Part shown: positions 8,501 through 11,988 of the stretch, piece by piece | How the letters are laid out: each line of letters opens with the position of its first letter | Position numbering within the stretch: the stretch's first letter is position 1 | Assembly: GCA_026770585.1 (NCBI GenBank) | Contig: MU646329.1 | Coordinates: 701,458-713,463 of the forward strand | DNA length: 12,006 nt | Direction: 5' to 3' | From: Baffinella frigidus | Taxonomy: Eukaryota; Cryptophyceae; Cryptomonadales; Baffinellaceae | Position numbers and translations under genes: made by a program | The notes under the pieces: model-generated | The model's database searches: none | Told to the model about the DNA's origin: nothing | The model's input: only the letters and a program-made list of their open reading frames with translations

Positions 8501-11500
8501 GCCCTTGCAGACCGTCGGATTCCGACGTCGGTTATTGTTAAAACTCCCAGAACTTGATCACTACAGGGTGTTTGGAGTTTTAAAACTGCTTTTACACAAA
8601 AGTTTAAATTCATCGATTTGTCCAAACCGTGAGGGCTGGTGGTAGCGTCGCCTTCGCCCAGATGTCCCCCGAGGTTGCTGTGGCCGCGCCGGATCTAGTC
8701 TGTGCATTTTTCCCTCAATCGTTTGAACCACTTGTTTTCTCAGAGTGGAATCGACGCGCGGCTCTGCTCCCGGGTGACCAAAGTCGACCTCGCCAGGTCA
8801 GGCCACCCCCCCCCCCCCCACCCCGCCCCCTTCCCCTTTCCCACCCAACAACCTCGTGCTCGTGCGCCGTGCCGCCCCCCCCCTTTTTTTTCAGTGTGGT
8901 CACACGGGGCGTGACTCTCGTTGATCGTGGGATTGTTGCGCGGCAACACGCGCACGCTCGGTCAGTTTCGGCATCCGCCATTTAAACAATTGATCAATCA
9001 ATTAATTTCTTGGCGTTAATTAATTAATCAATTGATTGATTTCTTGACGATTAATAAAGTGATTCATCTCCCTCTCTGGCAGGCGCCTGTTGTCCGTGGA
9101 GAGCACGCGAACGGATCCCTATTTGTTCATAGGAGTTGGACGAAGGTTAATTAGGGCCCTAATCAACTTCAATTAGGGCCAGAATCCGGTTCGAAAGGCC
9201 ATTTTCTTTTCGTTCAAACTTGTTTCCCGGGTGATATCCCTTTCTGGCAGGCGGCTCTTGTTCGTGGAGAGCACGCGATTCGGGAAGGAGTGGGAAGACG
9301 TCGTTGCCTTCAAGTGACCCCCCCCCCCGAATCACCACTCCCGAGAAATGTGGCTTTCAAGTCACCCCGAATCAGCACTCCCGAGACATGTGAGATAAGA
9401 CTATGAAGTGGTGGCGGTATGTGTGGCAACACTGTGGCAAGCAGACATCCCCCGAATCACCACTCCCGAGACATGTGAGATAAAAGAGAGAGATTTTTTA
9501 CTCACACGAATCGTCTAGATCCCAGAACTGTTCTGTGCCGATTTGGTTGGCCGATCTTCCCGCAGGGATTGCCCCCCGCTGTTGAGATAAGACGGTGGTG
9601 AAGTGGTGGCGGCATGCGTGGCAACACCGTGGCTTCACACACGATTGGACTCCTCGCTAGGAGGAGTCCTGTGTGTCGATTGTGTCGTGGCACGATGGAA
9701 GGGTAGGGAGCCGATTTCGCAAAAAGGGGGGGGTGAGGGTAGAGCGGATCAGACCCCCCCCCCCCGTCCCCGAGGGTTTCACAAAACGTTTTTCATTTTT
9801 TTGACAACGTATAAGCACACTTTTAATCCCAGACAAGCATATTGGCCTTTCTGCGGTCGCGGGACAGACGCTACCCACGAACAAAAGCTACCCACTCTCA
9901 AAAAGCCCGCGTGATTCGACCTGGGAAGGGAGTGTTACTTACGAACCCCTACGGTAGGCAACCCGTAGGGGCATAGGGGGGTTCCTACGGGTGGAAGTCT
10001 TGTCGCGCCTCCCTCTCTGCCTTGCCCGCAAGTCTTGTCGCGCGCGCCTCTCTGCCTTGCCCGCAAGTCGTGTCTCTCAACGGAGTGTTACTGACGAAGC
10101 ACCCCTGGGTGCACTCGGGCTGCTCAGCCCCCTGCGTCTCGTCCAACCTCTCCACGTGGCGTACAGCGGTCGTGTGTGTCAACATAATAATCCAGCCCTT
10201 CCCCCTGGGTATTGAAGAATTCGGGTTGGCTTGGATTCGGGGTCGGGTCGGCAAATTCGAGGAGATCAAGTTCTATGCCATCGTATGCATGAGACTGATG
10301 ACAAGATAGCATCCCCCACCCACAAAACGACACCAGACGGCGCATGTTCATCAAATTTCCGCCCGACCGACCCTGGCAAAATCCAAGCCCACCCGAATTC
10401 TACAATATCAGGCAGCGGTCATGTTTGTCACGATAATTAAGCTGGCTTTCCCCCTGGGCACAAGGAAGTTGCTCTTCGCGACGTAGGGGTTCAGGCCCCT
10501 ACGTCGCGTCCAACCTCTCCACGTGGCGTGCAGCGGTCGCGTCTGTCATCATAATACACCTGCTTCCCCCCCCCTGGGTGGCCGCCCGACCCGACCCTGA
10601 AAAAAACCAAGCCAACCCGGATTCTACAATACCAGGAAGCTGCTCTACGCGGCCGGCTGTCTGGGATACAACCCCGTGTTAATCTCCATAGAAGTATTAA
10701 TTAATTGCTTTTGGGCAACGAAAATTACTACACGATTTCCTCATAAAAGTAGTAGTAAAGCATTTGTGTAGTAAATTTCGTTGCGCCAAAAGCAATTAAT
10801 CAATACTTTTACGGACATGAGTGTTCTGGGGTTACAACCCCGTGTAGGATGACCGGAATGACTTTACACGGGGTTGTATCCCCTACCAGGAAGCTGCTCT
10901 TCGCGACCGGCTGCCGCCCACGGGCCCTCGAGGTCCCGGGAGCCTCCCTCCGCAACATACTCTACTGCAGGTGCGTCTATCAACTTTGGAGCAAAAACGA
11001 GCCAGGGCCCACCAAAGTCAACATCCCAGCGGCGCACACACTGTGTAAAGTCACTCCGGTCATCCTACACGAGGCTTTATCCCTTAAGTGGCGAGTAGGC
11101 CCATACGCTCTACCGTAGGGCCCTAGGACCTGCCTAGGACCTCTTGGCCGTCAACTTTGACGGCCTCGAGAGCCAATGGAAGTTGACTTTTGCGATTGGC
11201 CACCTTCGGGTCCAGCGTAGGTGGAGGGTGCGTGTTGGAGGGTTGAGAGTCGAAGGTCAAACGTGGCCCACAGAGGGTGTCGAGAATCGGCGTGCCGTGC
11301 CCAGCTTCCCGAACGCATATACCAGGAGCCTGGTTGAGCCATGCATCCGAGACTTTTTGGTCCTAGGATCCCTCAGCCTACGGTAGGAGGTCCTAGGCAA
11401 TGCCGTAGGCCTCACTACCCCATTTTCAGGCCGTTAGCCTATGAACGTGGCACCATGTATCGCTGTGCACTCCATGACAAAGTGTTGCGCGGGGCGATGG

Positions 11501-11988
11501 GAGTGAGTGCGTGATTCATTGAGGTGCAGGAAGGTGGAGGAGGCTCTTGCCGAACGTGGTACCATTTATCGTCGGGTTGAAAAGCATGGCAACGTTTTGC
11601 GCGGGGCAATTTGAGTGAGTGCGTGGTTTATTGGGGTGCAGGGCCGAAAATTCATGGCAACGTTTTGCGTGGGGCAATTTGAGTGAGTGAGTGAGTTATT
11701 CCGAGCGGGGTGCACCACGCCAGAATGATCGAGGGAACCCAACGCCTTATCCACGTCAGATGCTACGTGGTTGACTTAAGTATTCAAGGGGTTTCCCCAA
11801 GATGTCAAAAGTGGATGTTTTGATCCCTCTGGCGTGGCAGGAATGTCGAGAACGTGGAACCATTCATCATCGCGGTGAAATCCATGGCAACATTTTGCGC
11901 GGGGCGATTTGAGTGATTGATTTATTCATTGGGGTGCAGGAATGTCGAGGACGTTGACCGCATCACGAAGCTGGTTCAAAGCCCCCCG
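2064..11988 (+). CDS. MDHAR: Split gene, 8 exons: monodehydroascorbate reductase-like FAD/NAD(P)H oxidoreductase, 5' part
   Basis: Proposed join: 2064-2594, 2936-3055, 3952-4001, 5830-5902, 8744-8796, 9251-9313, 10890-10970, 11940-11988. Every intron is GT...AG and the phases run 0,0,2,0,2,2,2, giving about 340 residues with no stop. Seen in order: FAD Rossmann motif GGGNAAG (residues ~192-198), PYERPALSKG (~225-234), KLLFATG (~298-304), LEVPGASLRNILYCR (~310-324) and NVEDVDRITKLV (~325-336). In this family (plant and algal MDHAR, related to AIF and ferredoxin reductases) the first motif binds FAD and PYERPALSKG follows the first beta-alpha unit. MDHAR regenerates ascorbate from the monodehydroascorbate radical with NAD(P)H, in the ascorbate-glutathione cycle. 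The NAD(P)H-binding and C-terminal domains lie past the right edge, so the gene is partial here. About 90% of the span is repeat-rich intron. The family call is strong; the precise substrate is inferred, and a related AIF-like reductase is the main alternative. Confidence 0.82.
2595..2935 (+). other. Intron 1
   Basis: 341 bp, GTGAGA...CGCAG. The last 24 bases of the intron-exon junction region (CATCATCGCGTGTGCGCGCA then GGTG, 2915-2938) also occur at 2752-2773, just before the 34-bp tandem array. The array lies between the two copies. Confidence 0.75.
2769..2904 (+). repeat. 34-bp tandem array, four units
   Basis: Unit starts at 2769, 2803, 2837 and 2871, almost without divergence; the last unit ends AGGTGTAGG. 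Each unit carries CAG|GTGAGA, which can be read as an acceptor directly followed by a donor matching the one used by exon 1. Open frames called across it are artefacts of the repeat. Confidence 0.9.
2936..3055 (+). CDS. Exon 2: FAD-binding Rossmann motif
   Basis: 40 codons starting VRDGTVRLFPYLVLGGGNAAG and continuing YALKELLGPGGVQGKEVCL. The beta strand followed by GGGNAAG and an alpha helix is the dinucleotide (FAD) binding fold that opens the MDHAR catalytic domain. The acceptor is CGCAG|G at 2935/2936 and the donor is CTG|GTTCTC at 3055/3056. Ending here joins CTG to ATC of exon 3 and gives KEVCLISDEKYLPYERP, the spacing expected of the family. The donor is poor beyond the GT and runs straight into a long CT-rich microsatellite. 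Codon third positions are strongly G/C, unlike the flanking introns. Confidence 0.9.
3057..3195 (+). repeat. CT-rich microsatellite with a CA run
   Basis: (CT)n with TCTCG variants, a CA run at ~3114-3128 and a C run at ~3164-3172. It occupies the 5' end of intron 2, starting within a base or two of the donor. Long pyrimidine tracts are unusual at a donor; they normally precede acceptors. Confidence 0.85.
3241..3382. mobile_element. Foldback family J, copy 1
   Basis: Inverted arms CCACCAGCCCTCCCAAGTGG plus CTCAAATAGTG at the left and CACTATTTGAGCC...GGGCTAGTGG at the right, with an internal perfect palindrome GGGGTCGGATCCGACCCC (3304-3321). It lies in intron 2. Confidence 0.75.
3415..3589. 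mobile_element. MITE family I, copy 1, with internal 24-bp tandem units
   Basis: Terminal inverted repeats AGTGGAC..CCTAATTCCGGCGTCAAC / GTTGACGCCGGAATTAGGGC...GTCCACT enclose three full and one partial copies of a 24-bp unit (3481-3568, unit begins CCGTGATTAGGTTGATACGG). There are no spacers between units, so this is a tandem repeat, not a CRISPR. No coding capacity. Confidence 0.75.
3633..3745. mobile_element. MITE family I, copy 2
   Basis: Same ends as copy 1 (GGACGACCTAACTCCGGCGTCA / GGTTGACGCCAGAATG) with one 24-bp-like unit and a small GCATGCCATGC palindrome in the centre. A stray right end of the family (GAATTAGGGCGTC) lies at ~3900, about 50 bp before exon 3. Confidence 0.65.
3952..4001 (+). 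CDS. Exon 3: PYERPALSKG signature
   Basis: A 50-bp exon encoding ISDEKYLPYERPALSK plus two bases (GG) of a Gly codon completed by exon 4. Acceptor GCGGCAG|ATC at 3951/3952; donor AAGGG|GTGCGC at 4001/4002. PYERPALSKG is the most diagnostic motif of plant-type monodehydroascorbate reductases, and it sits the expected ~30 residues after the FAD motif. Without splicing the frame reaches a stop at 4018-4020 in a telomere-like CCCTAAA tract that begins only about a dozen bases past the donor. It is too short for ordinary ORF calling. Confidence 0.87.
4014..4212 (-). repeat. CCCTAAA telomere-like tract 4, inside intron 3
   Basis: About 200 bp of CCCTAAA with a few CCCTGAA variants, in the orientation opposite to tracts 1-3. 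It begins ~12 bp downstream of the exon 3 donor and is the most homogeneous array of the window. The G-rich tracts on the left and this C-rich tract point toward each other with exons 1-3 between them. Confidence 0.9.
4318..4545. repeat. Duplicated block, copy with the empty insertion site
   Basis: Shares CCTGAGCCTCGCGA.CAACACC and a ~55-bp stretch (4480-4535, GGTGTCGTGCGTGGTCGATG onward) with 4775-4945. This copy reads straight through CGACCAAACTGCCGG, whereas the other copy is interrupted at the same point by element C1. It includes a single D-family arm at ~4403-4450. Confidence 0.75.
4537..4796. mobile_element. Foldback family E, double-palindromic arms
   Basis: A ~260-bp inverted repeat: GGTTGATCGCGAG...GGAGGGCTGGAGG at the left mirrors CCTTCAGCCCTCCAACCTGA...GATCAACACC at the right. 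Each arm contains its own palindrome, GAAAACGAGTTCTAAAACTC and so on (~4602-4633 and ~4716-4740), so the RNA could form a branched hairpin. The frame at 4394-4678 is non-coding. Confidence 0.75.
4822..4886. mobile_element. Foldback family D, copy 1
   Basis: 65-bp near-perfect palindrome with ends GGGGATACTACCCCGTGTAG / CTACACGGGGTGGTATCCCC. Confidence 0.8.
4946..5110. mobile_element. MITE family C, copy 1, with target duplication
   Basis: 165-bp inverted-repeat element: AATAGGGTAACGGCCTGAAA and its mirror TTTCAGGCCGTTAGCCTATGA, with inner arms GCCTAGGACCTCCTACCGTA. It is flanked on both sides by AAACT (4941-4945 and 5111-5115), and the uninterrupted CCAAACTGCC is present in the duplicate block at ~4527-4537. 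This is direct evidence of insertion as a unit with a ~5-bp target duplication. Confidence 0.85.
5127..5192. mobile_element. Foldback family D, copy 2
   Basis: Same ends as copy 1, a few substitutions (GATGGCCGGAGTGATTTCGG centre). Confidence 0.8.
5229..5403. mobile_element. MITE family B, copy 1
   Basis: ~175-bp palindrome ending TAGAGCGCTGT...ACAGCGCTCTA, with arms containing GAGAAGTTGGCCACCGAAAA and CAAAATGGCTCCAATTT. TA at both ends fits a TA target duplication (Tc1/mariner-like; inference). The palindrome produces look-alike ORFs on both strands. Confidence 0.85.
5609..5817. mobile_element. Foldback family A-core, copy 4, flanked by direct repeats
   Basis: Inverted arms run from CCAATCTCATCCCGCCAGGT (5621) inward through GATTTAAATGCTTCGGAGTT to the A core GAAATTTACTACACG, mirrored to ~5800. 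A 14-15 bp direct repeat TGTGAATGTTGGGCC lies at both ends (5609, 5803), with a third diverged copy at ~5557. The outer arms are unlike those of A copies 1 and 2. It ends ~12 bp before the exon 4 acceptor. Confidence 0.75.
5830..5902 (+). CDS. Exon 4
   Basis: A 73-bp exon. Its first base (G) completes the Gly codon left by exon 3, giving SKG|YMLGKAPSPENGGFLCN, then SEKFYAE. Acceptor GGTGGCAG|G at 5829/5830; donor GCCGAG|GTGCCT at 5902/5903, phase 0. SKGYM/L is the normal continuation of the PYERPALSKG motif. The segment then differs from the longer loop (LPGFH...GGGGE) of plant enzymes and shortens it; this is from general knowledge of the family. The last 31 bases of the exon plus five intron bases recur about 380 bp downstream at 6254-6289. 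Confidence 0.82.
5913..6014 (+). mobile_element. Element family G, copy 1 (right end missing)
   Basis: CCGGGGACATG..., then CCCTATTTGTTCATAGGAGT, TTGATTAGGGCC and AATTAGGGCCAGAATC. It starts ~10 bp after the exon 4 donor and lacks the right inverted end seen in G2. Confidence 0.7.
6042..6215. mobile_element. MITE family B, copy 2
   Basis: Near-identical in plan to the copy at 5229-5403 (AGAGCGCTGTGCAGAGAAGT ... ACTTCTCTGCACAGCGCTCT). Confidence 0.85.
6254..6289 (+). pseudogene. Partial copy of exon 4 3' end plus donor
   Basis: CCTCTGCAACTCTGAGAAGT...GCCGAGGTGCC is identical to 5872-5907 for ~36 bp, including the GAG|GTGCC splice junction, which is itself doubled here (GAGGTGCCGAGGTGCC). It is followed by G-family sequence just as the true exon is. 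Confidence 0.85.
6303..6450 (+). mobile_element. Element family G, copy 2 (most complete)
   Basis: Inverted ends TCCGGGGACATGATCAATTT / AAAATTAATCATGTTCCCGGA, with AAAGAAAATGG mirrored as CCATTTTCTTT, and the internal motifs ATAGGAGTTGGAC and TTAGGGCC. No coding capacity. Confidence 0.75.
6577..6692. mobile_element. MITE family I, copy 3
   Basis: CTAATTCCGGCGTCAAC at the left and a diverged GGCTGGCGCCGGAAATAGGGC at the right; lacks the 24-bp tandem units. Confidence 0.6.
6735..6898. mobile_element. MITE family C, copy 2 (opposite orientation to copy 1)
   Basis: CATAGGCTAACGACCTGAAA...TTTCAGGCCGTTCCCTATTG. The centre (GGGATCCTAGGACAAAAAAG) is the reverse complement of that of copy 1. An AAGC-like flank on both sides suggests a 4-5 bp target duplication. 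Confidence 0.8.
6912..7145. mobile_element. Foldback family J, copy 2
   Basis: Left arm CAGGTTGCTGAAATAGTGCC + CTGGAACCTTT is mirrored by AAAAGGTTCCAGCCCACTGT + TTGAGCAATC...GGGCTGGTGG. Internal palindrome ACACCCCAGATCTGGGGTGT. A larger, more diverged relative of 3241-3382. Confidence 0.65.
7214..7386. mobile_element. Foldback family F
   Basis: 173-bp inverted repeat TAGTGACGCAACCTATAA...AAACGAGTTGCTTT-type arms, mirrored to TTATAGGTTGCGTCACTA. Inner arm GGTACAAATTATAAAACAAG. Only one copy seen. Confidence 0.8.
7407..7545. mobile_element. Foldback/MITE family A, copy 2
   Basis: TTATCCGGGGAACCCTATAT ... GTTTCCCCGGATAA with core CAACGAAAATTACTACAC / GTGTAGTAATTTTCGTTG. Homologous to 985-1124 throughout. 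Confidence 0.85.
7843..8264. mobile_element. Family G copy 3 with a long foldback nested in it
   Basis: Inverted arms of ~110-135 bp (7843-7977 and 8068-8207), nearly perfect, run from AAGTTAATTAGGGCCCTAAT through GGTGGTAGAGCGGGTC and GGCCGCTGGCCGACGCTAGG. The right side continues into the normal G-family tail CAGAATCCGGTTCGAAAGGC and ends near CCCGGGTG. The loop contains TTTACTACACG, a half match to the A core. Confidence 0.75.
8270..8413 (+). pseudogene. Partial copy of intron 4 end and exon 5 start
   Basis: GAGGTGGCTGTGTCCGCGGC aligns with GAGGTTGCTGTGGCCGCGCC at 8671. Further on, a pyrimidine tract and CAG|AGTGGAAT (8403-8413) repeat the true exon 5 junction at 8741-8751 before diverging. 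The copy is weak compared with those of exons 4 and 6. Confidence 0.5.
8429..8652. mobile_element. Foldback H
   Basis: GGCGTCGCC...CTACCACCAACCCTCACGGT + TTG at the left mirrors CAAACCGTGAGGGCTGGTGG + TAGCGTCGCC at the right. Inner arms GTTAAAACTCC / GGAGTTTTAAAAC. Confidence 0.7.
8744..8796 (+). CDS. Exon 5
   Basis: A 53-bp exon encoding SGIDARLCSRVTKVDLA plus AG of an Arg codon completed by exon 6. Acceptor TTTTCTCAG|A at 8743/8744, with the best pyrimidine tract of the gene; donor GCCAG|GTCAGG at 8796/8797. It gives FYAE|SGIDARL...VTKVD, matching the family pattern in which a glutamate-rich helix is followed by GI(E/D), a short strand, and V.K.D before the next beta hairpin. It lies 2.8 kb from exon 4, in the longest intron of the window. 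Confidence 0.8.
9074..9105 (+). pseudogene. Truncated copy of exon 6 with its acceptor
   Basis: TCTCTGGCAG|GCGCCTGTTG then TCCGTGGAGAGCACGCGA matches 9241-9278 (TTTCTGGCAG|GCGGCTCTTG then TTCGTGGAGAGCACGCGA), with a few substitutions. It stops dead where element G4 begins (ACGGATCCC). A stop or a missing donor makes use as an exon unlikely. Confidence 0.85.
9111..9235 (+). mobile_element. Element family G, copy 4
   Basis: CCCTATTTGTTCATAGGAGT...AGGGCCAGAATCCGG...AGGCCATTTTCTTTTCG...TTTCCCGGGTG. It lies exactly between the truncated and the full copy of the exon 6 junction. Confidence 0.75.
9251..9313 (+). CDS. Exon 6
   Basis: A 63-bp exon (exactly 21 codons, phase 2 on both sides) encoding R|RLLFVESTRFGKEWEDVVAF|K. 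Acceptor TTTCTGGCAG|G at 9250/9251; donor TTCAA|GTGACC at 9313/9314. It fills the place between V.KVD and KLLFATG where family members have a strand, a turn and a short 'DG...YD'-like segment, although here the sequence is divergent. Because it is phase-symmetric, skipping it would keep the frame, so it could be a cassette exon. Both of its edges have partial direct copies nearby (9074-9105 and 9351-9388). Confidence 0.75.
9306..9632 (+). repeat. Duplicated blocks at the exon 6 donor
   Basis: CCTTCAAGTGACCCC...CGAATCACCACTCCCGAGAA recurs as CTTTCAAGTCACCCC...CGAATCAGCACTCCCGAGAC (9352-9388) and, without the exon part, at ~9449-9480. A second pair, GATAAGAC...GAAGTGGTGGCGG...GGCAACAC.GTGGC, lies at 9394-9438 and 9585-9632. 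Confidence 0.7.
9633..10135. other. Intron 6 middle part, no gene recognised
   Basis: Small inverted repeats GGACTCCT..AGGAGTCC (~9649) and ACCCCTACGG..CCCGTAGGGG (~9945), poly-G and poly-C runs, and a direct repeat AAGTCTTGTCGCGC / CTCTGCCTTGCCCGCAAGTC at 9995-10070. The frames here have no family features. Confidence 0.45.
10136..10628. repeat. K-family array with interspersed inverted arm
   Basis: Three plus-strand K copies (10136-10207, 10405-10458, 10505-10573) with the pattern CAGCGGTCGTGTGTGTCA...ATAATA...TTCCCCCTGGG. Between and after them a 35-40 bp piece occurs once forward (10216-10256, GAATTCGGGTTGGCTTGGAT...) and twice inverted (10361-10400, 10579-10628, ...CCAAGCCAACCCGGATTC). 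Confidence 0.7.
10460..10508 (+). pseudogene. Copy of exon 7 start running into a hairpin
   Basis: ACAAGGAAGTTGCTCTTCGCG resembles the true CCAGGAAGCTGCTCTTCGCG, but AG|G is changed to AAG|G at the junction. The segment continues into a 13-bp perfect stem with a 6-nt loop (CGCGACGTAGGGG TTCAGG mirrored to 10508). Confidence 0.6.
10627..10656 (+). pseudogene. 30-bp copy of exon 7 start and acceptor
   Basis: TACCAGGAAGCTGCTCTACG + CGGCCGGCTG matches 10884-10913 with 2 differences. It is followed at once by TCTGGGATACAACCCCGTG, the left end of a D-family element. Confidence 0.85.
10690..10808. mobile_element. Foldback family A-core, copy 3
   Basis: AGTATTAATTAATTGCTTTT + GGGCAACGAAAATTACTACA is mirrored as GTGTAGTAAATTTCGTTGCG + CCAAAAGCAATTAATCAATACTT. 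The core matches family A; the outer arms do not. Confidence 0.8.
10827..10883. mobile_element. Foldback family D, copy 3, at the exon 7 acceptor
   Basis: GGGGTTACAACCCCGTGTAG...TTTACACGGGGTTGTATCCC. The acceptor AG follows six bases later. A lone diverged arm lies at ~11045-11085 after the exon. Confidence 0.75.
10890..10970 (+). CDS. Exon 7: KLLFATG motif
   Basis: An 81-bp exon (27 codons, phase 2 on both sides) encoding K|KLLFATGCRPRALEVPGASL then RNILYCR. Acceptor CCTACCAG|G at 10889/10890; donor TGCAG|GTGCGT at 10970/10971. K/LLxATG followed by RP, VPG and a NI/VLYLR-like ending is the conserved close of the first FAD half-domain in MDHAR and related reductases. The acceptor lies six bases past a D-family foldback (10827-10883). 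Diverged copies of its first ~20-30 bases lie upstream at 10460 and 10627. Confidence 0.9.
10971..11939 (+). other. Intron 7
   Basis: 969 bp, GTGCGT...TGCAG. Holds a D arm (~11045-11085), a broken C element (weak left arm ~11095-11145, good right arm 11348-11444), a stretch without recognised content (~11150-11345), and diverged tandem copies of the exon 8 junction region. Confidence 0.7.
11348..11444. mobile_element. MITE family C, copy 3, right arm
   Basis: GAGACTTTTTGGTCCTAGGA...GGTAGGAGGTCCTAGGCAAT...CATTTTCAGGCCGTTAGCCT + ATGA. The matching left arm is degraded and displaced by ~200 bp. Confidence 0.7.
11443..11957 (+). repeat. Diverged tandem repeat carrying copies of the exon 8 junction
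   Basis: The unit runs GAACGTGG.ACCAT...TCATGGCAACGTTTTGCGCG...GGGC.AT..GAGTGAGTG...ATTGGGGTGCAG|G. Starts at ~11443, ~11553, ~11644 (partial) and ~11850. Junction copies: GTGCAG|GAAGGTGGAGGAG (11530), GTGCAG|GGCCG (~11639) and GGCAG|GAATGTCGAGAACGT (11841); the true junction is GTGCAG|GAATGTCGAGGACGT (11940). Confidence 0.7.
11940..11988 (+). CDS. Exon 8 (start of linker to NAD(P)H domain)
   Basis: The first base completes an Arg codon with AG from exon 7 (ILYCR|NVEDVDRITKLVQSPP). Acceptor GGGGTGCAG|G at 11939/11940. A pattern of acidic residues, then DxDRIxKL, directly after ILYxR matches the linker helix that precedes the NAD(P)H-binding GGGxIG motif in this family. The most likely donor is CCG|GTAGCC at 11988/11989 (phase 0); otherwise the exon runs on to the poly-C at the window edge. 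Shortened copies of the exon start lie upstream at 11530 and 11841. Confidence 0.75.

Larger units (their letters stand above)
5903..8743 (+). other. Intron 4
   Basis: 2841 bp, GTGCCT...CTCAG. Contents in order: G1, B2, exon 4 end copy, G2, I3, C2, J2, F1, A2, a 7546-7842 stretch in which nothing was recognised, G3, exon 5 start copy, H1. No coding segment that fits the family lies between exons 4 and 5. Confidence 0.7.
8797..9250 (+). other. Intron 5
   Basis: 454 bp, GTCAGG...GGCAG. Has long C runs (~8805-8892), an AT-rich ATTGATCAATTAATT palindrome region (~8990-9060), a truncated copy of the exon 6 start and element G4. Confidence 0.7.

Noticed and set aside
8629-8985. 118-codon ORF containing exon 5
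   Set aside because: Only 8744-8796 fits the family and the splice sites; the rest is intron read-through, including a C-run translated as polyproline.
9074-9105. Use of the first exon 6 copy as an alternative exon
   Set aside because: It runs directly into element G4 with no donor after the homologous part.
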